From: Streptococcus downei MFe28
GTDB taxonomy: Bacteria; Bacillota; Bacilli; Lactobacillales; Streptococcaceae
Assembly (NCBI RefSeq): GCF_900459175.1
Contig: NZ_UHFA01000002.1
Location: 682,001 to 746,000 of the forward strand
Direction of reading: 5' to 3'
Length of the DNA stretch: 64,000 nt
Below the pieces are notes generated by a model. It searched no databases. It saw only the letters and a list, made by a program, of their open reading frames with translations, and was not told the DNA's origin. Positions 1 through 9,049 of the stretch are shown piece by piece. The position numbers were made by a program, and so were the translations under genes. Each line of letters opens with the position of its first letter. Positions within the stretch are counted from its first letter, which is position 1.

Positions 1-1
1 C

Positions 2-544
2 CTTTACCGTAAGTTTGATAAGGCCTTTTTTACCTATCCAGCCGCCAAGACCAACCATCATGCCTTTGAAAATGGGCTGGCCTACCACACGGCGACCATG
101 GTTCGCCTAGCCGATAGTATTGGTGACATCTATCCCAATCTCAATAAAAGCCTCCTCTTTGCTGGCATTATGCTACATGATTTAGCCAAGTGTATCGAAC
201 TCTCTGGCGTTGATGGCACAGAGTACACTGTTCGTGGCAACCTTATCGGTCATATCGCTCTGGTCAATGAGGAAATCACCAAGGCCATCATTGAGTTAGG
301 AATTGAGGATGACCGAGAAGATGTCACTATTCTTCGCCATGTGGTGCTCAGTCACCATGGCCAATTAGAATATGGCAGCCCTGTTCGCCCTCAAGTCATG
401 GAGGCAGAAATCATTCACATGATTGATAATATTGATGCTGAAATGATGATGATGACAACGGCTCTGGCCCAGGTGGAGGAGGGTGAGATGACCAGTCGCG
501 TCTTTGCCCTAGAAAATCGTTCTTTTTACAAGCCAAACTTATAA
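2..544 (+). CDS. yhaM: 3'-5' exoribonuclease YhaM, C-terminal part (partial)
   Basis: This is the 3' part of a gene that enters from before the window; the reading frame is open from base 2 and about 180 residues are visible out of a usual length near 310. The visible part is an HD domain: HH at about residues 19-20, the motif HDLAK near residue 59 and HHG near residue 119. This arrangement matches YhaM/Cbf1, a Mn-dependent 3'-5' exoribonuclease of Gram-positive bacteria acting in cytoplasmic RNA turnover. The N-terminal OB-fold is outside the window. It is followed by purR, as in other streptococci. The family call is firm and the N-terminus is unseen. Confidence 0.9.
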   Translation, partial: LYRKFDKAFFTYPAAKTNHHAFENGLAYHTATMVRLADSIGDIYPNLNKSLLFAGIMLHDLAKCIELSGVDGTEYTVRGNLIGHIALVNEEITKAIIELGIEDDREDVTILRHVVLSHHGQLEYGSPVRPQVMEAEIIHMIDNIDAEMMMMTTALAQVEEGEMTSRVFALENRSFYKPNL

Positions 545-575
545 AACAAGGGATAAAATGAATATTTACGGTGTA

Positions 576-609
576 AATGTTCGTTTTTTGCTGTATTTTA
601 TGATACAAT
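576..609 (+). promoter_or_regulatory. purR promoter with PurBox-like site
   Basis: An extended -10 (TGATACAAT, 601-609) lies 31 bases before the purR start. Read on the minus strand, 576-588 is AAAAACGAACATT, matching 12 of 13 positions of the lactococcal/streptococcal PurBox AWWWCCGAACWWT. It sits inside a small dyad (ATTTAC/GTAAAT around 563-578). Autoregulation by PurR is inferred from this. Confidence 0.5.
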
Positions 610-640
610 TTTCTTAAAACAATAAGAAATGGAAAGACTA

Positions 641-1456
641 ATGAAATTAAGAAGAAGTGAGCGGATGGTGGTTATCTCCAACTATCTGATTAACAATCCT
701 TACAGCTTAACCAGTTTAAATACCTTTGCCGAAAAGTACCAAGCTGCTAAATCCTCAATTTCCGAGGACATTGCTATCATCAAGCGGGCCTTCGAAAATA
801 GCAATATTGGCCATATTGAGACGGTAACAGGGGCTAGTGGCGGTGTTATTTTTACCCCTAGCATCTCTCAAGAGGAGGCTAGAGGTATTGTCCAAGAGCT
901 CTGCCAACGTTTATCAGAGAGTGATCGGATTCTGCCAGGAGGCTATATCTATTTATCTGATCTTCTCAGCACGCCTAGCATTTTACAGAGTGTTGGTCGG
1001 ATTATTGCTAGTGCCTTTGCTGGTCAAAAGGTTGATGCTGTCATGACGGTGGCCACCAAGGGTGTTCCTCTGGCCAATGCTGTCGCAAACGTCCTCAATG
1101 TTCCCTTCGTTATCGTAAGGCGGGATTTGAAGATTACCGAAGGATCAACAGTCTCTGTCAATTATGTCAGCGGTTCTAGTGATCGTATCGAGAAGATGTT
1201 TCTGTCCAAGCGTAGCCTCAAACCCAAGAGCCGTGTTTTAATTGTTGATGACTTCCTCAAGGGTGGTGGAACCATCAGTGGGATGATTAGTCTGCTCAGA
1301 GAGTTTGAAAGTGACTTGGTCGGTGTCGCTGTCTTTGCTGAGAACTCACAAAAGGAGCGCGAGCACCTCTTTGACTATAAGTCCCTCTTGACGGTTTCAG
1401 AGATTGATGTCAAAAACAACCTAGTCAAGGTAGAACTAGGAAATATTTTTCAATAG
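641..1456 (+). CDS. purR: Pur operon regulator PurR
   Basis: PurR regulates purine synthesis genes by binding PurBox DNA and senses PRPP through a phosphoribosyltransferase-like domain. The 271-residue product has an N-terminal winged helix (about 1-75, starting MKLRRSERMVV) and a PRTase domain whose PRPP loop VLIVDDFLKGGGT lies at about 203-215. An in-frame ATG 12 bases upstream exists, but the start at 641 matches the conserved family N-terminus and follows GGAAAGA. Length is typical. It stands alone between yhaM and rpsL, a common streptococcal order, and a PurBox-like site lies in front of it. Confidence 0.95.
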   Translation: MKLRRSERMVVISNYLINNPYSLTSLNTFAEKYQAAKSSISEDIAIIKRAFENSNIGHIETVTGASGGVIFTPSISQEEARGIVQELCQRLSESDRILPGGYIYLSDLLSTPSILQSVGRIIASAFAGQKVDAVMTVATKGVPLANAVANVLNVPFVIVRRDLKITEGSTVSVNYVSGSSDRIEKMFLSKRSLKPKSRVLIVDDFLKGGGTISGMISLLREFESDLVGVAVFAENSQKEREHLFDYKSLLTVSEIDVKNNLVKVELGNIFQ

Positions 1457-1526
1457 AATCTCAAAGCTAACTCGATTCAAGCGGGTTAGTTTTTCTTTTG
1501 AAGACTGAAAAAACAGCCATTTTTCG

Positions 1527-1555
1527 TTGACAAAGCCTGTTAATATTGGTACTAT
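1527..1555 (+). promoter_or_regulatory. str operon (rpsL) promoter
   Basis: TTGACA (1527-1532), a 17-base spacer and TACTAT (1550-1555) form a near-consensus sigma-A promoter, giving a leader of about 130 bases before rpsL. An overlapping TATAAT at 1553 would need a 20-base spacer and is less likely to be the -10. Confidence 0.8.
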
Positions 1556-1578
1556 AATAAACGGTACTTTTTACTTTT

Positions 1579-1641
1579 GGTCTCTCCAAAGTGTACAGAG
1601 ACGTGCTGACAAATGTTGCAAAGTACACCTCTGATGGAGAC
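1579..1641 (+). promoter_or_regulatory. Structured rpsL leader RNA
   Basis: Between promoter and rpsL the leader can fold into a long interrupted stem: GTCTC-CCA at 1580-1588 pairs with TGGAGAC at 1635-1641, and GTGTAC at 1591-1596 pairs with GTACAC at 1623-1628. No terminator follows, so control of translation or stability would be more likely than attenuation. I do not recognise a known RNA family. Confidence 0.45.
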
Positions 1642-1694
1642 TGTCACCAAGCGCTCTATCAACCAAAAATAAAATTTTACAGGAGAAAATGTAG

Positions 1695-2108
1695 ATGCCT
1701 ACAATCAACCAATTGGTACGTAAACCGCGTAAATCTAAAGTTGAGAAATCTGACTCACCAGCACTTAACGTTGGTTACAACTCACACAAAAAAGTTCCAA
1801 CAAACGTTTCTTCACCACAAAAACGTGGTGTTGCCACTCGTGTTGGTACTATGACACCTAAAAAACCTAACTCTGCCCTTCGTAAATTCGCTCGTGTACG
1901 TTTGAGCAACTTGATCGAAGTCACAGCTTATATCCCAGGTATCGGCCACAACTTGCAAGAACACAGTGTTGTGCTTATCCGTGGTGGACGTGTTAAAGAC
2001 CTTCCAGGGGTTCGTTATCATATCGTCCGTGGTGCCCTTGATACTGCAGGTGTTGCCGACCGTAAACAAGGCCGTTCTAAATACGGTGCTAAACGTCCTA
2101 AAGGATAA
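1695..2108 (+). CDS. rpsL: 30S ribosomal protein S12
   Basis: Ribosomal protein S12 lies at the decoding centre of the small subunit and helps monitor codon-anticodon pairing. The 137-residue product begins [15 protein letters not shown] and carries the conserved [11 protein letters not shown] and [13 protein letters not shown] segments, where streptomycin-resistance changes usually fall. Both are the ordinary lysine-containing forms, with no resistance-type substitution visible. Start follows ACAGGAGAAAATGTAG. It is first in the str operon, 20 bases before rpsG. Confidence 0.98.
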   Translation: MPTINQLVRKPRKSKVEKSDSPALNVGYNSHKKVPTNVSSPQKRGVATRVGTMTPKKPNSALRKFARVRLSNLIEVTAYIPGIGHNLQEHSVVLIRGGRVKDLPGVRYHIVRGALDTAGVADRKQGRSKYGAKRPKG

Positions 2109-2128
2109 TAGAAGGGGGATAAGAACTA

Positions 2129-2599
2129 ATGAGTCGTAAAAATCAAGCGCCTAAGCGCGAAGTATTGCCAGATCCATTGTACAATTCAAAACTTGTAACA
2201 CGTCTTATCAACCGTGTTATGCTTGACGGTAAACGTGGTACAGCTGCTACCATCGTTTACGGTGCCTTTGACCAAATCAAAGACGCAACTAGCAACGATG
2301 CTCTTGAAGTTTTTGAAACAGCGATGGAAAACATCATGCCTGTACTTGAAGTCCGTGCTCGCCGTGTCGGTGGGTCTAACTACCAAGTCCCAGTTGAAGT
2401 TCGTCCAGAACGCCGAACTACACTTGGCCTTCGTTGGTTGGTAAATGCTTCACGTGCCCGTGGTGAACATACTATGCAAGACCGTTTGGCAAAAGAAATT
2501 TTGGATGCCTCAAACAACACAGGTGCTGCTGTTAAGAAACGCGAAGATACTCACCGTATGGCAGAAGCCAACCGTGCCTTCGCACATTTCCGCTGGTAA
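2129..2599 (+). CDS. rpsG: 30S ribosomal protein S7
   Basis: S7 nucleates assembly of the 30S head and contacts tRNA at the E site. The 156-residue product starts [16 protein letters not shown], contains the conserved [13 protein letters not shown] segment near residue 77 and ends in FAHFRW, all typical of Gram-positive S7. It follows rpsL by 20 bases with GAAGGGGGAT as ribosome binding site. fusA lies 313 bases downstream beyond a hairpin terminator, so part of the transcripts may end here. Confidence 0.98.
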   Translation: MSRKNQAPKREVLPDPLYNSKLVTRLINRVMLDGKRGTAATIVYGAFDQIKDATSNDALEVFETAMENIMPVLEVRARRVGGSNYQVPVEVRPERRTTLGLRWLVNASRARGEHTMQDRLAKEILDASNNTGAAVKKREDTHRMAEANRAFAHFRW

Positions 2600-2912
2600 G
2601 ATTAAGATACAGAGACGAAGAGAGCAAGGACAAAATAGGAAAAATGACGAAGAAACTTCAGTTTCTAGGAATTTATATCTTTTTGGACTGGTCGCTCTCG
2701 AGTCGAGTTCAATTCGGCTAAAAACAATGTAGTCTGAACTCAATTAAATAAGATTCACACAGCGTTTAGCCTGTGCTCAATTATTTAAGGAACAAAGGCA
2801 TTTAGCCCGAGTTTGCTAAGTCTCGTATCCAAACCTAAGCGAATAAATAAAACGGGTAGGTCCCTGCCTATCCGTTTTTTCAAAAAATTATAGATTTATA
2901 GGAGAATCATTC
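2600..2912 (+). other. rpsG-fusA spacer with hairpins
   Basis: This 313-base spacer has no gene. It holds GAGAGC (2621) pairing with GCTCTC (about 2693), a small AAGAAACT-TTTCT hairpin, a CACAG/CTGTG hairpin near 2758-2775, and the terminator at 2851-2880. The opening resembles the first module of the hairpin array at 36.6 kb (GAAGAGAGC followed by GGACAAAA or GGATAAAA). No clear separate fusA promoter was found. Confidence 0.45.
2851..2880 (+). terminator. Terminator or attenuator ahead of fusA
   Basis: AACGGGTAGG (2851-2860) pairs with CCTATCCGTT (2867-2876) with one G-T pair and a 6-base loop, followed by a T run. It ends only about 30 bases before the fusA start, so it either ends the rpsL-rpsG transcript or lets partial read-through into fusA. 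Confidence 0.7.
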
Positions 2913-4994
2913 ATGGCTCGCGAATTTTCATTGGAAAAAACTCGTAACATCGGTATCATGGCTCACGTCGATGCCGGTAAAACAACTACTACAGAGCGTA
3001 TTCTTTACTACACAGGTCGTATCCACAAAATTGGTGAAACTCACGAAGGGGCTTCACAAATGGACTGGATGGAACAAGAACAAGAACGTGGTATCACCAT
3101 CACATCTGCGGCAACAACTGCCCAATGGAATGGTCACCGTGTTAACATCATTGACACCCCAGGACACGTGGACTTCACTATCGAAGTTCAACGTTCCCTT
3201 CGGGTTCTTGATGGTGCTGTAACCGTTTTGGATGCTCAATCAGGTGTTGAACCTCAAACGGAAACCGTTTGGCGTCAAGCTACTGAATACGGAGTTCCAC
3301 GTATCGTATTTGCTAACAAGATGGATAAGATTGGTGCTGACTTCCTTTACTCAGTGTCAACCTTGCACGAACGTTTGCAAGCGAACGCTCACCCAATTCA
3401 ATTGCCAATCGGTGCTGAAGATGACTTCTCAGGTATCATTGACTTGATTACCATGAAGGCTGAAGTTTACACCAATGACCTTGGTACAGATATTTTTGAA
3501 GAAGAAATTCCAGCTGAATATCTTGAACAAGCTCAAGAGTATCGGGAAAAACTGATTGAAGCCGTAGCTGAAACAGATGAAGACCTGATGATGAAATATC
3601 TTGAAGGTGAAGAAATTACTAACGACGAATTGAAGGCTGCTATCCGTCGTGCAACTATCAATGTTGAATTCTTCCCAGTTCTCTGTGGTTCTGCCTTCAA
3701 GAACAAGGGTGTTCAAATGATGCTTGATGCCGTTATTGACTATCTTCCAAGCCCACTTGACATCCCAGCCATCAAGGGTGTGAACCCAGATACAGACGAA
3801 GAAGAAGAACGTCCAGCATCTGATGAGGAACCATTCGCAGCTCTTGCCTTCAAGATCATGACTGACCCATTCGTTGGTCGTCTGACCTTCATCCGTGTAT
3901 ATTCAGGTGTCATGAACTCTGGTTCATACGTTATGAATACAACCAAGGGCAAACGGGAACGTATCGGACGTATCCTGCAAATGCACGCCAACAGCCGTAA
4001 GGAAATCGAAACGGTTTACTCTGGTGACATTGCTGCCGCTATTGGTTTGAAGGATACCACAACTGGTGACTCTTTGACAGATGAAAAACACAAGGTTATT
4101 CTTGAGTCCATCGAAGTTCCAGAACCCGTTATCCAACTTATGGTTGAACCTAAGACTAAGGCTGACCAAGACAAGATGGCTATCGGTCTGCAAAAGCTGG
4201 CTGAAGAAGACCCAACCTTCCGTGTTGAAACTAACCCTGAAACTGGTGAGACTGTTATCTCTGGTATGGGTGAGTTGCACTTGGATGTCCTTGTTGACCG
4301 TCTCAAACGTGAACACAAGGTTGAAGCAAACGTTGGTGCTCCTCAAGTATCCTACCGTGAAACCTTCCGTGCTTCTACCCAAGCTCGTGGTTTCTTCAAA
4401 CGCCAATCTGGTGGTAAAGGTCAATTTGGTGATGTTTGGATTGAATTCACACCAAACGAAGAAGGTAAAGGCTTTGAATTTGAAAATGCCATCGTCGGTG
4501 GTGTTGTCCCACGTGAATTTATTCCTGCCGTAGAAAAAGGTTTGGAGGAAGCTATGGCTAATGGTGTCCTTGCTGGTTATCCATTGGTTGACATTAAGGC
4601 TAAACTTTACGATGGTTCTTACCACGATGTCGACTCATCTGAAACAGCCTTCAAGATTGCAGCTTCCCTAGCTCTTAAAGAAGCAGCTAAGGCAGCCCAA
4701 CCTGTTATCCTTGAACCAATGATGTTGGTGACTATCACTGTTCCAGAAGAAAACCTTGGTGACGTTATGGGTCACGTAACAGCTCGTCGTGGACGTGTTG
4801 ATGGTATGGAAGCTCATGGTAACAGCCAAATCGTTCGTGCCTACGTGCCACTTGCTGAAATGTTTGGTTATGCTACCGTCCTTCGTTCATCTTCTCAAGG
4901 TCGCGGTACCTTCATGATGGTATTTGACCACTACGAAGATGTACCAAAATCTGTTCAAGAAGAAATCATTAAGAAAAATTCAGGCCAAGCATAA
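2913..4994 (+). CDS. fusA: Elongation factor G
   Basis: EF-G is the GTPase that drives translocation of tRNA and mRNA on the ribosome. The 693-residue product has the usual length and order: G1 AHVDAGKTT at 17-25, DTPGHVDF near 81, NKMDK near 135, then domains II-V ending with the [25 protein letters not shown] region. Start follows TATAGGAGAATCATTC. Codon use looks like that of a highly expressed gene (many GGT, CGT, GAA and AAC). It is the third str operon gene, separated from rpsG by a hairpin, and is closed by its own terminator. Confidence 0.98.
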   Translation: MAREFSLEKTRNIGIMAHVDAGKTTTTERILYYTGRIHKIGETHEGASQMDWMEQEQERGITITSAATTAQWNGHRVNIIDTPGHVDFTIEVQRSLRVLDGAVTVLDAQSGVEPQTETVWRQATEYGVPRIVFANKMDKIGADFLYSVSTLHERLQANAHPIQLPIGAEDDFSGIIDLITMKAEVYTNDLGTDIFEEEIPAEYLEQAQEYREKLIEAVAETDEDLMMKYLEGEEITNDELKAAIRRATINVEFFPVLCGSAFKNKGVQMMLDAVIDYLPSPLDIPAIKGVNPDTDEEEERPASDEEPFAALAFKIMTDPFVGRLTFIRVYSGVMNSGSYVMNTTKGKRERIGRILQMHANSRKEIETVYSGDIAAAIGLKDTTTGDSLTDEKHKVILESIEVPEPVIQLMVEPKTKADQDKMAIGLQKLAEEDPTFRVETNPETGETVISGMGELHLDVLVDRLKREHKVEANVGAPQVSYRETFRASTQARGFFKRQSGGKGQFGDVWIEFTPNEEGKGFEFENAIVGGVVPREFIPAVEKGLEEAMANGVLAGYPLVDIKAKLYDGSYHDVDSSETAFKIAASLALKEAAKAAQPVILEPMMLVTITVPEENLGDVMGHVTARRGRVDGMEAHGNSQIVRAYVPLAEMFGYATVLRSSSQGRGTFMMVFDHYEDVPKSVQEEIIKKNSGQA

Positions 4995-5016
4995 TTATTG
5001 CTAACTTGAAAACAAA

Positions 5017-5047
5017 GAAACTAGTAAGCTGGTCTTGCTAGTTTTTT
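5017..5047 (+). terminator. fusA terminator
   Basis: AAACTAG (5018-5024) pairs with CTAGTTT around a short loop, with further pairing inside, and a T run follows. Confidence 0.75.
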
Positions 5048-5068
5048 CTATTTTTAGCTAGAATTTGT

Positions 5069-5120
5069 AACTTTCTGAAAATGGTAAGTGGTTGCAATTT
5101 ACAGAAAAAGGTTATATAAT
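5069..5120 (+). promoter_or_regulatory. gap promoter with CodY-like site
   Basis: TTGCAA (5092-5097), 17 bases and TATAAT (5115-5120) form a strong promoter about 110 bases before gap. Just upstream, 5069-5083 (AACTTTCTGAAAATG) matches 13 of 15 positions of the CodY motif AATTTTCWGAAAATT. The promoter is clear; CodY control is only suggested. Confidence 0.7.
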
Positions 5121-5228
5121 AATCATGTTGAAGGGGTATGTGGAACCTCACAAGTTAACCTTTTCACAATCGTAGAAGGGCTTGCCCTTAATAAATTTTT
5201 TATGATTTTCATAAGGAGGAAATCACAC

Positions 5229-6242
5229 ATGGTAGTTAAAGTTGGTATTAACGGTTTCGGTCGTATCGGACGTCTTGCATTCCGTCGTATCCAAAACGTT
5301 GAAGGTGTTGAAGTTGCTCGTATCAACGACCTTACAGACCCAGCAATGCTTGCACACTTGTTGAAATACGATACTACTCAAGGTCGTTTCAACGGTACTG
5401 TTGAAGTCAAAGACGGTGGATTCGAAGTTAACGGCCAATTCGTTAAAGTTTCTGCTGAACGTGATCCAGAACAAATTGACTGGGCTAACGATGGCGTAGA
5501 AATCGTTCTTGAAGCAACTGGTTTCTTTGCTACTAAAGAAGCAGCTGAAAAGCACTTGCATGCTGGTGGTGCTAAGAAGGTTGTTATCACCGCTCCTGGT
5601 GGATCAGATGTTAAGACTGTTGTTTTCAACACTAACCATGACGTTCTTGACGGTTCTGAAACAGTTATCTCAGCTGGTTCATGTACTACAAACTGTTTGG
5701 CTCCAATGGCTGACGCTTTGAACAAGAACTTCGGTGTTAAAGCTGGTACAATGACAACTATCCACGGTTACACTGGTGACCAAATGATCCTTGACGGTCC
5801 ACACCGTAAGGGTGACTTCCGTCGTGCACGTGCTGCTGCAGCAAACATTGTTCCTAACTCAACTGGTGCTGCTAAAGCTATCGGTCTTGTATTGCCAGAA
5901 TTGAACGGTAAATTGCAAGGTCATGCTCAACGTGTTCCAGTTCCAACAGGTTCATTGACTGAATTCGTTTCAGTTCTTGACAAGAAGGTGACTGCTGACG
6001 AAGTTAACGCTGCTATGAAGGCTGCTGCAACTGAAAGCTACGGTTATAATACTGACCCAATCGTTTCTTCTGATATCGTTGGTATGTCATTTGGTTCATT
6101 GTTTGATGCAACTCAAACAGAAGTAACTGAAGCAGCAGATGGAACTCAATTGGTTAAAACAGTTTCATGGTACGATAACGAAATGTCTTACACTTCACAA
6201 TTGGTTCGTACTCTTGAATACTTCGCAAAAATCGCTAAATAA
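5229..6242 (+). CDS. gap: Glyceraldehyde-3-phosphate dehydrogenase
   Basis: This NAD-dependent enzyme converts glyceraldehyde 3-phosphate to 1,3-bisphosphoglycerate; in streptococci it is also found on the cell surface and called Plr. The 337-residue product begins [19 protein letters not shown] (Rossmann motif) and has the active-site SCTTNCLAP with Cys152 and the catalytic His in HGYTGDQ. The frame is open further upstream, but AAGGAGGAAATCACAC just before 5229 fixes the start. It has its own promoter and terminator and is followed by pgk, the next glycolytic step. Confidence 0.97.
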   Translation: MVVKVGINGFGRIGRLAFRRIQNVEGVEVARINDLTDPAMLAHLLKYDTTQGRFNGTVEVKDGGFEVNGQFVKVSAERDPEQIDWANDGVEIVLEATGFFATKEAAEKHLHAGGAKKVVITAPGGSDVKTVVFNTNHDVLDGSETVISAGSCTTNCLAPMADALNKNFGVKAGTMTTIHGYTGDQMILDGPHRKGDFRRARAAAANIVPNSTGAAKAIGLVLPELNGKLQGHAQRVPVPTGSLTEFVSVLDKKVTADEVNAAMKAAATESYGYNTDPIVSSDIVGMSFGSLFDATQTEVTEAADGTQLVKTVSWYDNEMSYTSQLVRTLEYFAKIAK

Positions 6243-6260
6243 GTTATTATTTAATGATTG

Positions 6261-6289
6261 AAAGGACTGGCTTTGGCTAGTCTTTTTTT
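6261..6289 (+). terminator. gap terminator
   Basis: AAAGGACTGGC pairs with GGCTAGTCTTT across a TTT loop, followed by a run of seven T. Confidence 0.8.
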
Positions 6290-6396
6290 GTCCTCCTGGG
6301 TAGCTGAGAAACCCTTTAATGATAAGAATTGGTTTATTATCAATTAGTGATAAACCTCACTTTTTCCAAGCAATTTTAGATATAGGCTTGAAATTA

Positions 6397-6405
6397 TGTT
6401 ATAAT
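6397..6405 (+). promoter_or_regulatory. pgk extended -10 promoter
   Basis: TGTTATAAT (6397-6405) is a consensus extended -10 with no clear -35. It lies 37 bases before the pgk start, whose ribosome site is AAGGAG. Confidence 0.65.
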
Positions 6406-6441
6406 GATGGAGTAAAAAATAAATTTTAAGGAGTCCTATCA

Positions 6442-7638
6442 ATGGCTAAATTAACTGTTAAAGATGTTGATTTGAAAGGCAAGAAAGTCCTCGTTCGGGT
6501 TGACTTTAACGTACCTGTAAAAGATGGCGTCATCACTAACGACAACCGTATTACTGCGGCTCTGCCAACCATTAAATACATCATTGAACATGGTGGCCGT
6601 GCAGTTCTTTTTTCTCACCTTGGTCGTGTGAAGGAAGAAGCAGACAAGGAAGGTAAGTCTCTTGAACCAGTTGCTAAAGATTTGGCTAAAAAATTGGGAC
6701 AAGATGTTGTCTTCCCAGGTGTAACTCGCGGTCCTAAATTGGAAGAAGCTATTAATGGTTTGCAAGACGGTCAAGTTCTCTTGGTAGAAAATACTCGTTT
6801 TGAAGATGTTGATGGTAAGAAAGAATCTAAGAACGATCCAGAACTTGGTAAGTACTGGGCTAGCCTTGGTGATGGTATCTTTGTCAATGATGCCTTCGGT
6901 ACAGCTCACCGTGCTCACGCTTCAAATGTTGGGATCTCTGCTAATGTTGAAAAGGCTGTTGCTGGATTCCTTCTTGAAAACGAAATTGCTTACATCCAAG
7001 AAGCCGTTGAAACACCAGAACGCCCATTCGTGGCTATCCTTGGTGGATCTAAGGTTTCAGACAAGATCGGTGTTATCGAAAACTTACTTAAGAAGGCTGA
7101 TAAGGTCCTTATCGGTGGTGGTATGACCTATACCTTCTACAAGGCTCAGGGTATTGAAATTGGTGATTCCTTGGTCGAAGAAGATAAGTTGGATGTCGCT
7201 AAGTCTCTCCTTGAAAAAGCAAATGGTAAATTAGTCTTGCCAGTTGACTCTAAAGAAGCGAATGCTTTTGCAGACTATACTGAAGTTAAAGATACTGAAG
7301 GTGAAGCTGTAGACCCTGGTTTCCTTGGTCTTGATATCGGTCCTAAATCAATCGCTAAATTTGACCAAGCCTTGACTGGTGCTAAAACAGTCGTTTGGAA
7401 CGGTCCTATGGGTGTCTTTGAAAACCCTGACTTCCAAGCTGGTACCATCGGTGTTATGGATGCCATTGTTAAGCAACCAGGCGTGAAGTCAATCATCGGT
7501 GGTGGTGACTCAGCAGCAGCCGCCATCAACCTTGGCCGTGCTGATAAGTTCTCTTGGATTTCTACCGGCGGGGGAGCCTCAATGGAACTCCTTGAAGGTA
7601 AGGAACTTCCAGGACTTGCAGCTTTGACAGAAAAATAA
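6442..7638 (+). CDS. pgk: Phosphoglycerate kinase
   Basis: The enzyme transfers phosphate from 1,3-bisphosphoglycerate to ADP, the first ATP-yielding step of lower glycolysis. The 398-residue product has the N-terminal signature [15 protein letters not shown] at about 14-28, the ENTRFE segment near 116, and C-terminal nucleotide-binding motifs WNGPMGVFE and IGGGDSAAA. Length is typical of streptococcal Pgk. It is monocistronic behind its own promoter. A short copy of its 3' end recurs about 135 bases further on (7756-7774). Confidence 0.98.
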   Translation: MAKLTVKDVDLKGKKVLVRVDFNVPVKDGVITNDNRITAALPTIKYIIEHGGRAVLFSHLGRVKEEADKEGKSLEPVAKDLAKKLGQDVVFPGVTRGPKLEEAINGLQDGQVLLVENTRFEDVDGKKESKNDPELGKYWASLGDGIFVNDAFGTAHRAHASNVGISANVEKAVAGFLLENEIAYIQEAVETPERPFVAILGGSKVSDKIGVIENLLKKADKVLIGGGMTYTFYKAQGIEIGDSLVEEDKLDVAKSLLEKANGKLVLPVDSKEANAFADYTEVKDTEGEAVDPGFLGLDIGPKSIAKFDQALTGAKTVVWNGPMGVFENPDFQAGTIGVMDAIVKQPGVKSIIGGGDSAAAAINLGRADKFSWISTGGGASMELLEGKELPGLAALTEK

Positions 7639-7828
7639 ACTAGAAACTCTAGCAAGGTATAAAGTATTGACAGGTCTTGCTAAGACACTTTAGTGCCTAG
7701 TGCTGACCATAGCTTTTCTAGCAAGAATTTGCCTAAGAAATTTGGAGGAGCGCTGCTTTGACTGAAAAATAAGCTAAGTCTGTCAGTCTCTGAAAATCAT
7801 TGTTTTGTGTAATAGAGGTAGTGAATTC

Positions 7829-7879
7829 ACTAATAAAAACAGTATCAATCCATCGTGAATTGATACTGTTTTTATTAGT
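7829..7879. terminator. Bidirectional terminator, 21-bp perfect inverted repeat
   Basis: The 21-base arms at 7829-7849 and 7859-7879 are exact reverse complements around a 9-base loop, with A and T tracts at both ends. The repeat lies between convergent pgk and the minus-strand reductase gene and overlaps the reductase stop codon (7875-7877), so it can end transcription from both sides. Confidence 0.85.
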
Positions 7880-8912
7880 TCAAATACCCATTGTTGCGAT
7901 ACCATTTGATGGTATCTGTCATTGTCTCGTCTACGGCACGAAAATGACCACCGAGTTCTTTTTCCATCTTAGTAGGGTCAAAATGAGTGCGCTGGTATTC
8001 CTCAGCGAATAGATGGACTAAATCCCTACTAACTAGGACCGGCTTTCCAGTAACCCTATGGTAAAATTCGTTCCAAGAAGCGAAAGCTCGGAGTAGTGGT
8101 TGAGGAATTTGTCTTTTAGGTGCAGGAATACCGGTAACTGCCTCTAGGGTATTCATTAATTCCTGCATGGTCATGTATCGACCAGCAGCTAAATAGCGCT
8201 CCCCCTTGCGTCCATATTTCATAGCTCGGATATGGATATCGGCCACATCTCTAGCATCAACTATGCTATAGCTGGCCTTGATAATCCCAGGAAGCTTTTG
8301 TCGCATATAATTTAAAATCATCTGACCTGTGGACGTTGGTCCCATATCACCAGGGCCGTACATAGAGCCCGGAAGAACAAAGGTAACAAAAACGTCGGAA
8401 TGTTTATTGAGAAAGTCGCGAACAACTTGATCACTTAGAATTTTACTGCGGTAGTACTCTATTTTGGTATCAGGACTACGAGACATGGTCTCATCAATAA
8501 GTTGATTTGGCTGGCCTGTAAGAACAGCAATAGAAGAAGTGTGAACGATTCTGCGAATTCCGGCATTATAGGCAGCCTGTAATAGATTTTTTGTACCTGT
8601 AATATTGGTATCGTAGAGATCTTGCCAGTGCTTGCCACCTTTATGGCTGTCACGAAAGAAAGCTGCTGTATGGAAAAGACTATCACAGCCGGAAAGATGA
8701 GACTGGTAAGTTTTAGGCTCCAAAATATCTCCTTGGACAAAGTGAATTGGAAGATTTCCAAATTGTTTTTTGGCCTTATCTAGTGACCGAACAAGAGCGG
8801 TAACCTGGATATCTTCTTTTAATAAGGCGCGGACAAGATTATTCCCCAAGAGACCCGTTGCGCCCGTAACAAAAGCGTGGCTAATATTATAAGATGAGAG
8901 TGATGTCTTCAT
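7875..8912 (-). CDS. NAD-dependent epimerase/dihydroflavonol-reductase-like protein
   Basis: An extended short-chain dehydrogenase of 345 residues. The Rossmann motif GATGLLGNNLVRALL lies at about 17-31, DxVxHTAAFF-like packing near 80, and the catalytic pair YYRSK (Tyr and Lys, about 152-156) is intact, so it is probably an active NAD(P)-dependent oxidoreductase; the substrate cannot be told. It is transcribed divergently from a MarR-family gene across a perfect palindrome. That layout suggests a stress- or ligand-induced reductase repressed by its neighbour. The start at 8912 follows AAAAGGAAAACTAT. Confidence 0.8.
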   Translation of the reverse strand: MKTSLSSYNISHAFVTGATGLLGNNLVRALLKEDIQVTALVRSLDKAKKQFGNLPIHFVQGDILEPKTYQSHLSGCDSLFHTAAFFRDSHKGGKHWQDLYDTNITGTKNLLQAAYNAGIRRIVHTSSIAVLTGQPNQLIDETMSRSPDTKIEYYRSKILSDQVVRDFLNKHSDVFVTFVLPGSMYGPGDMGPTSTGQMILNYMRQKLPGIIKASYSIVDARDVADIHIRAMKYGRKGERYLAAGRYMTMQELMNTLEAVTGIPAPKRQIPQPLLRAFASWNEFYHRVTGKPVLVSRDLVHLFAEEYQRTHFDPTKMEKELGGHFRAVDETMTDTIKWYRNNGYLN

Positions 8913-8930
8913 ATAGTTTTCCTTTTAGAA

Positions 8931-8966
8931 AAGTTTTATTAAATGACTTGTCATTTAATAAAACTT
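8931..8966. promoter_or_regulatory. 36-bp perfect palindrome, likely MarR operator
   Basis: Arms 8931-8947 and 8950-8966 are exact 17-base reverse complements with a 2-base centre (TT), built around ATGAC/GTCAT. The palindrome lies directly downstream of the reductase -10, over its expected transcription start. A bound MarR dimer pair would block that promoter. Confidence 0.75.
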
Positions 8967-8995
8967 AGTCTAGCCTTTTAGTATGTTTTTGTCAA
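8967..8995 (-). promoter_or_regulatory. Reductase promoter (minus strand)
   Basis: On the minus strand TTGACA (8995-8990), a 17-base spacer and TAGACT (8972-8967) form a strong promoter that abuts the palindrome. Confidence 0.75.
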
Positions 8996-9014
8996 TAATT
9001 TACTGATTCTGGTG

Positions 9015-9020
9015 TAGAAT
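9015..9020 (+). promoter_or_regulatory. marR -10
   Basis: TAGAAT at 9015-9020 lies 29 bases before the MarR start. The matching -35 area (about 8992-8997) overlaps the -35 of the divergent gene, so the two promoters may exclude each other. Confidence 0.45.
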
Positions 9021-9049
9021 AGTAAGAGATCAAAAAAGAAGGAAAACTT

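Noticed and set aside
1591..1854. Open frame of 87 codons overlapping the rpsL leader and gene start
   Set aside because: It overlaps rpsL in another frame, and the leader part is better explained as structured RNA.
3924..4625. Long open frame on the minus strand inside fusA (233 codons)
   Set aside because: It is an antisense shadow of fusA; the composition mirrors fusA codons, and it has no ribosome site or recognisable domains.
7755..7770. Mini open frame TTG ACT GAA AAA TAA behind GGAGGA downstream of pgk
   Set aside because: Only four codons; better explained as a duplicated end of pgk.
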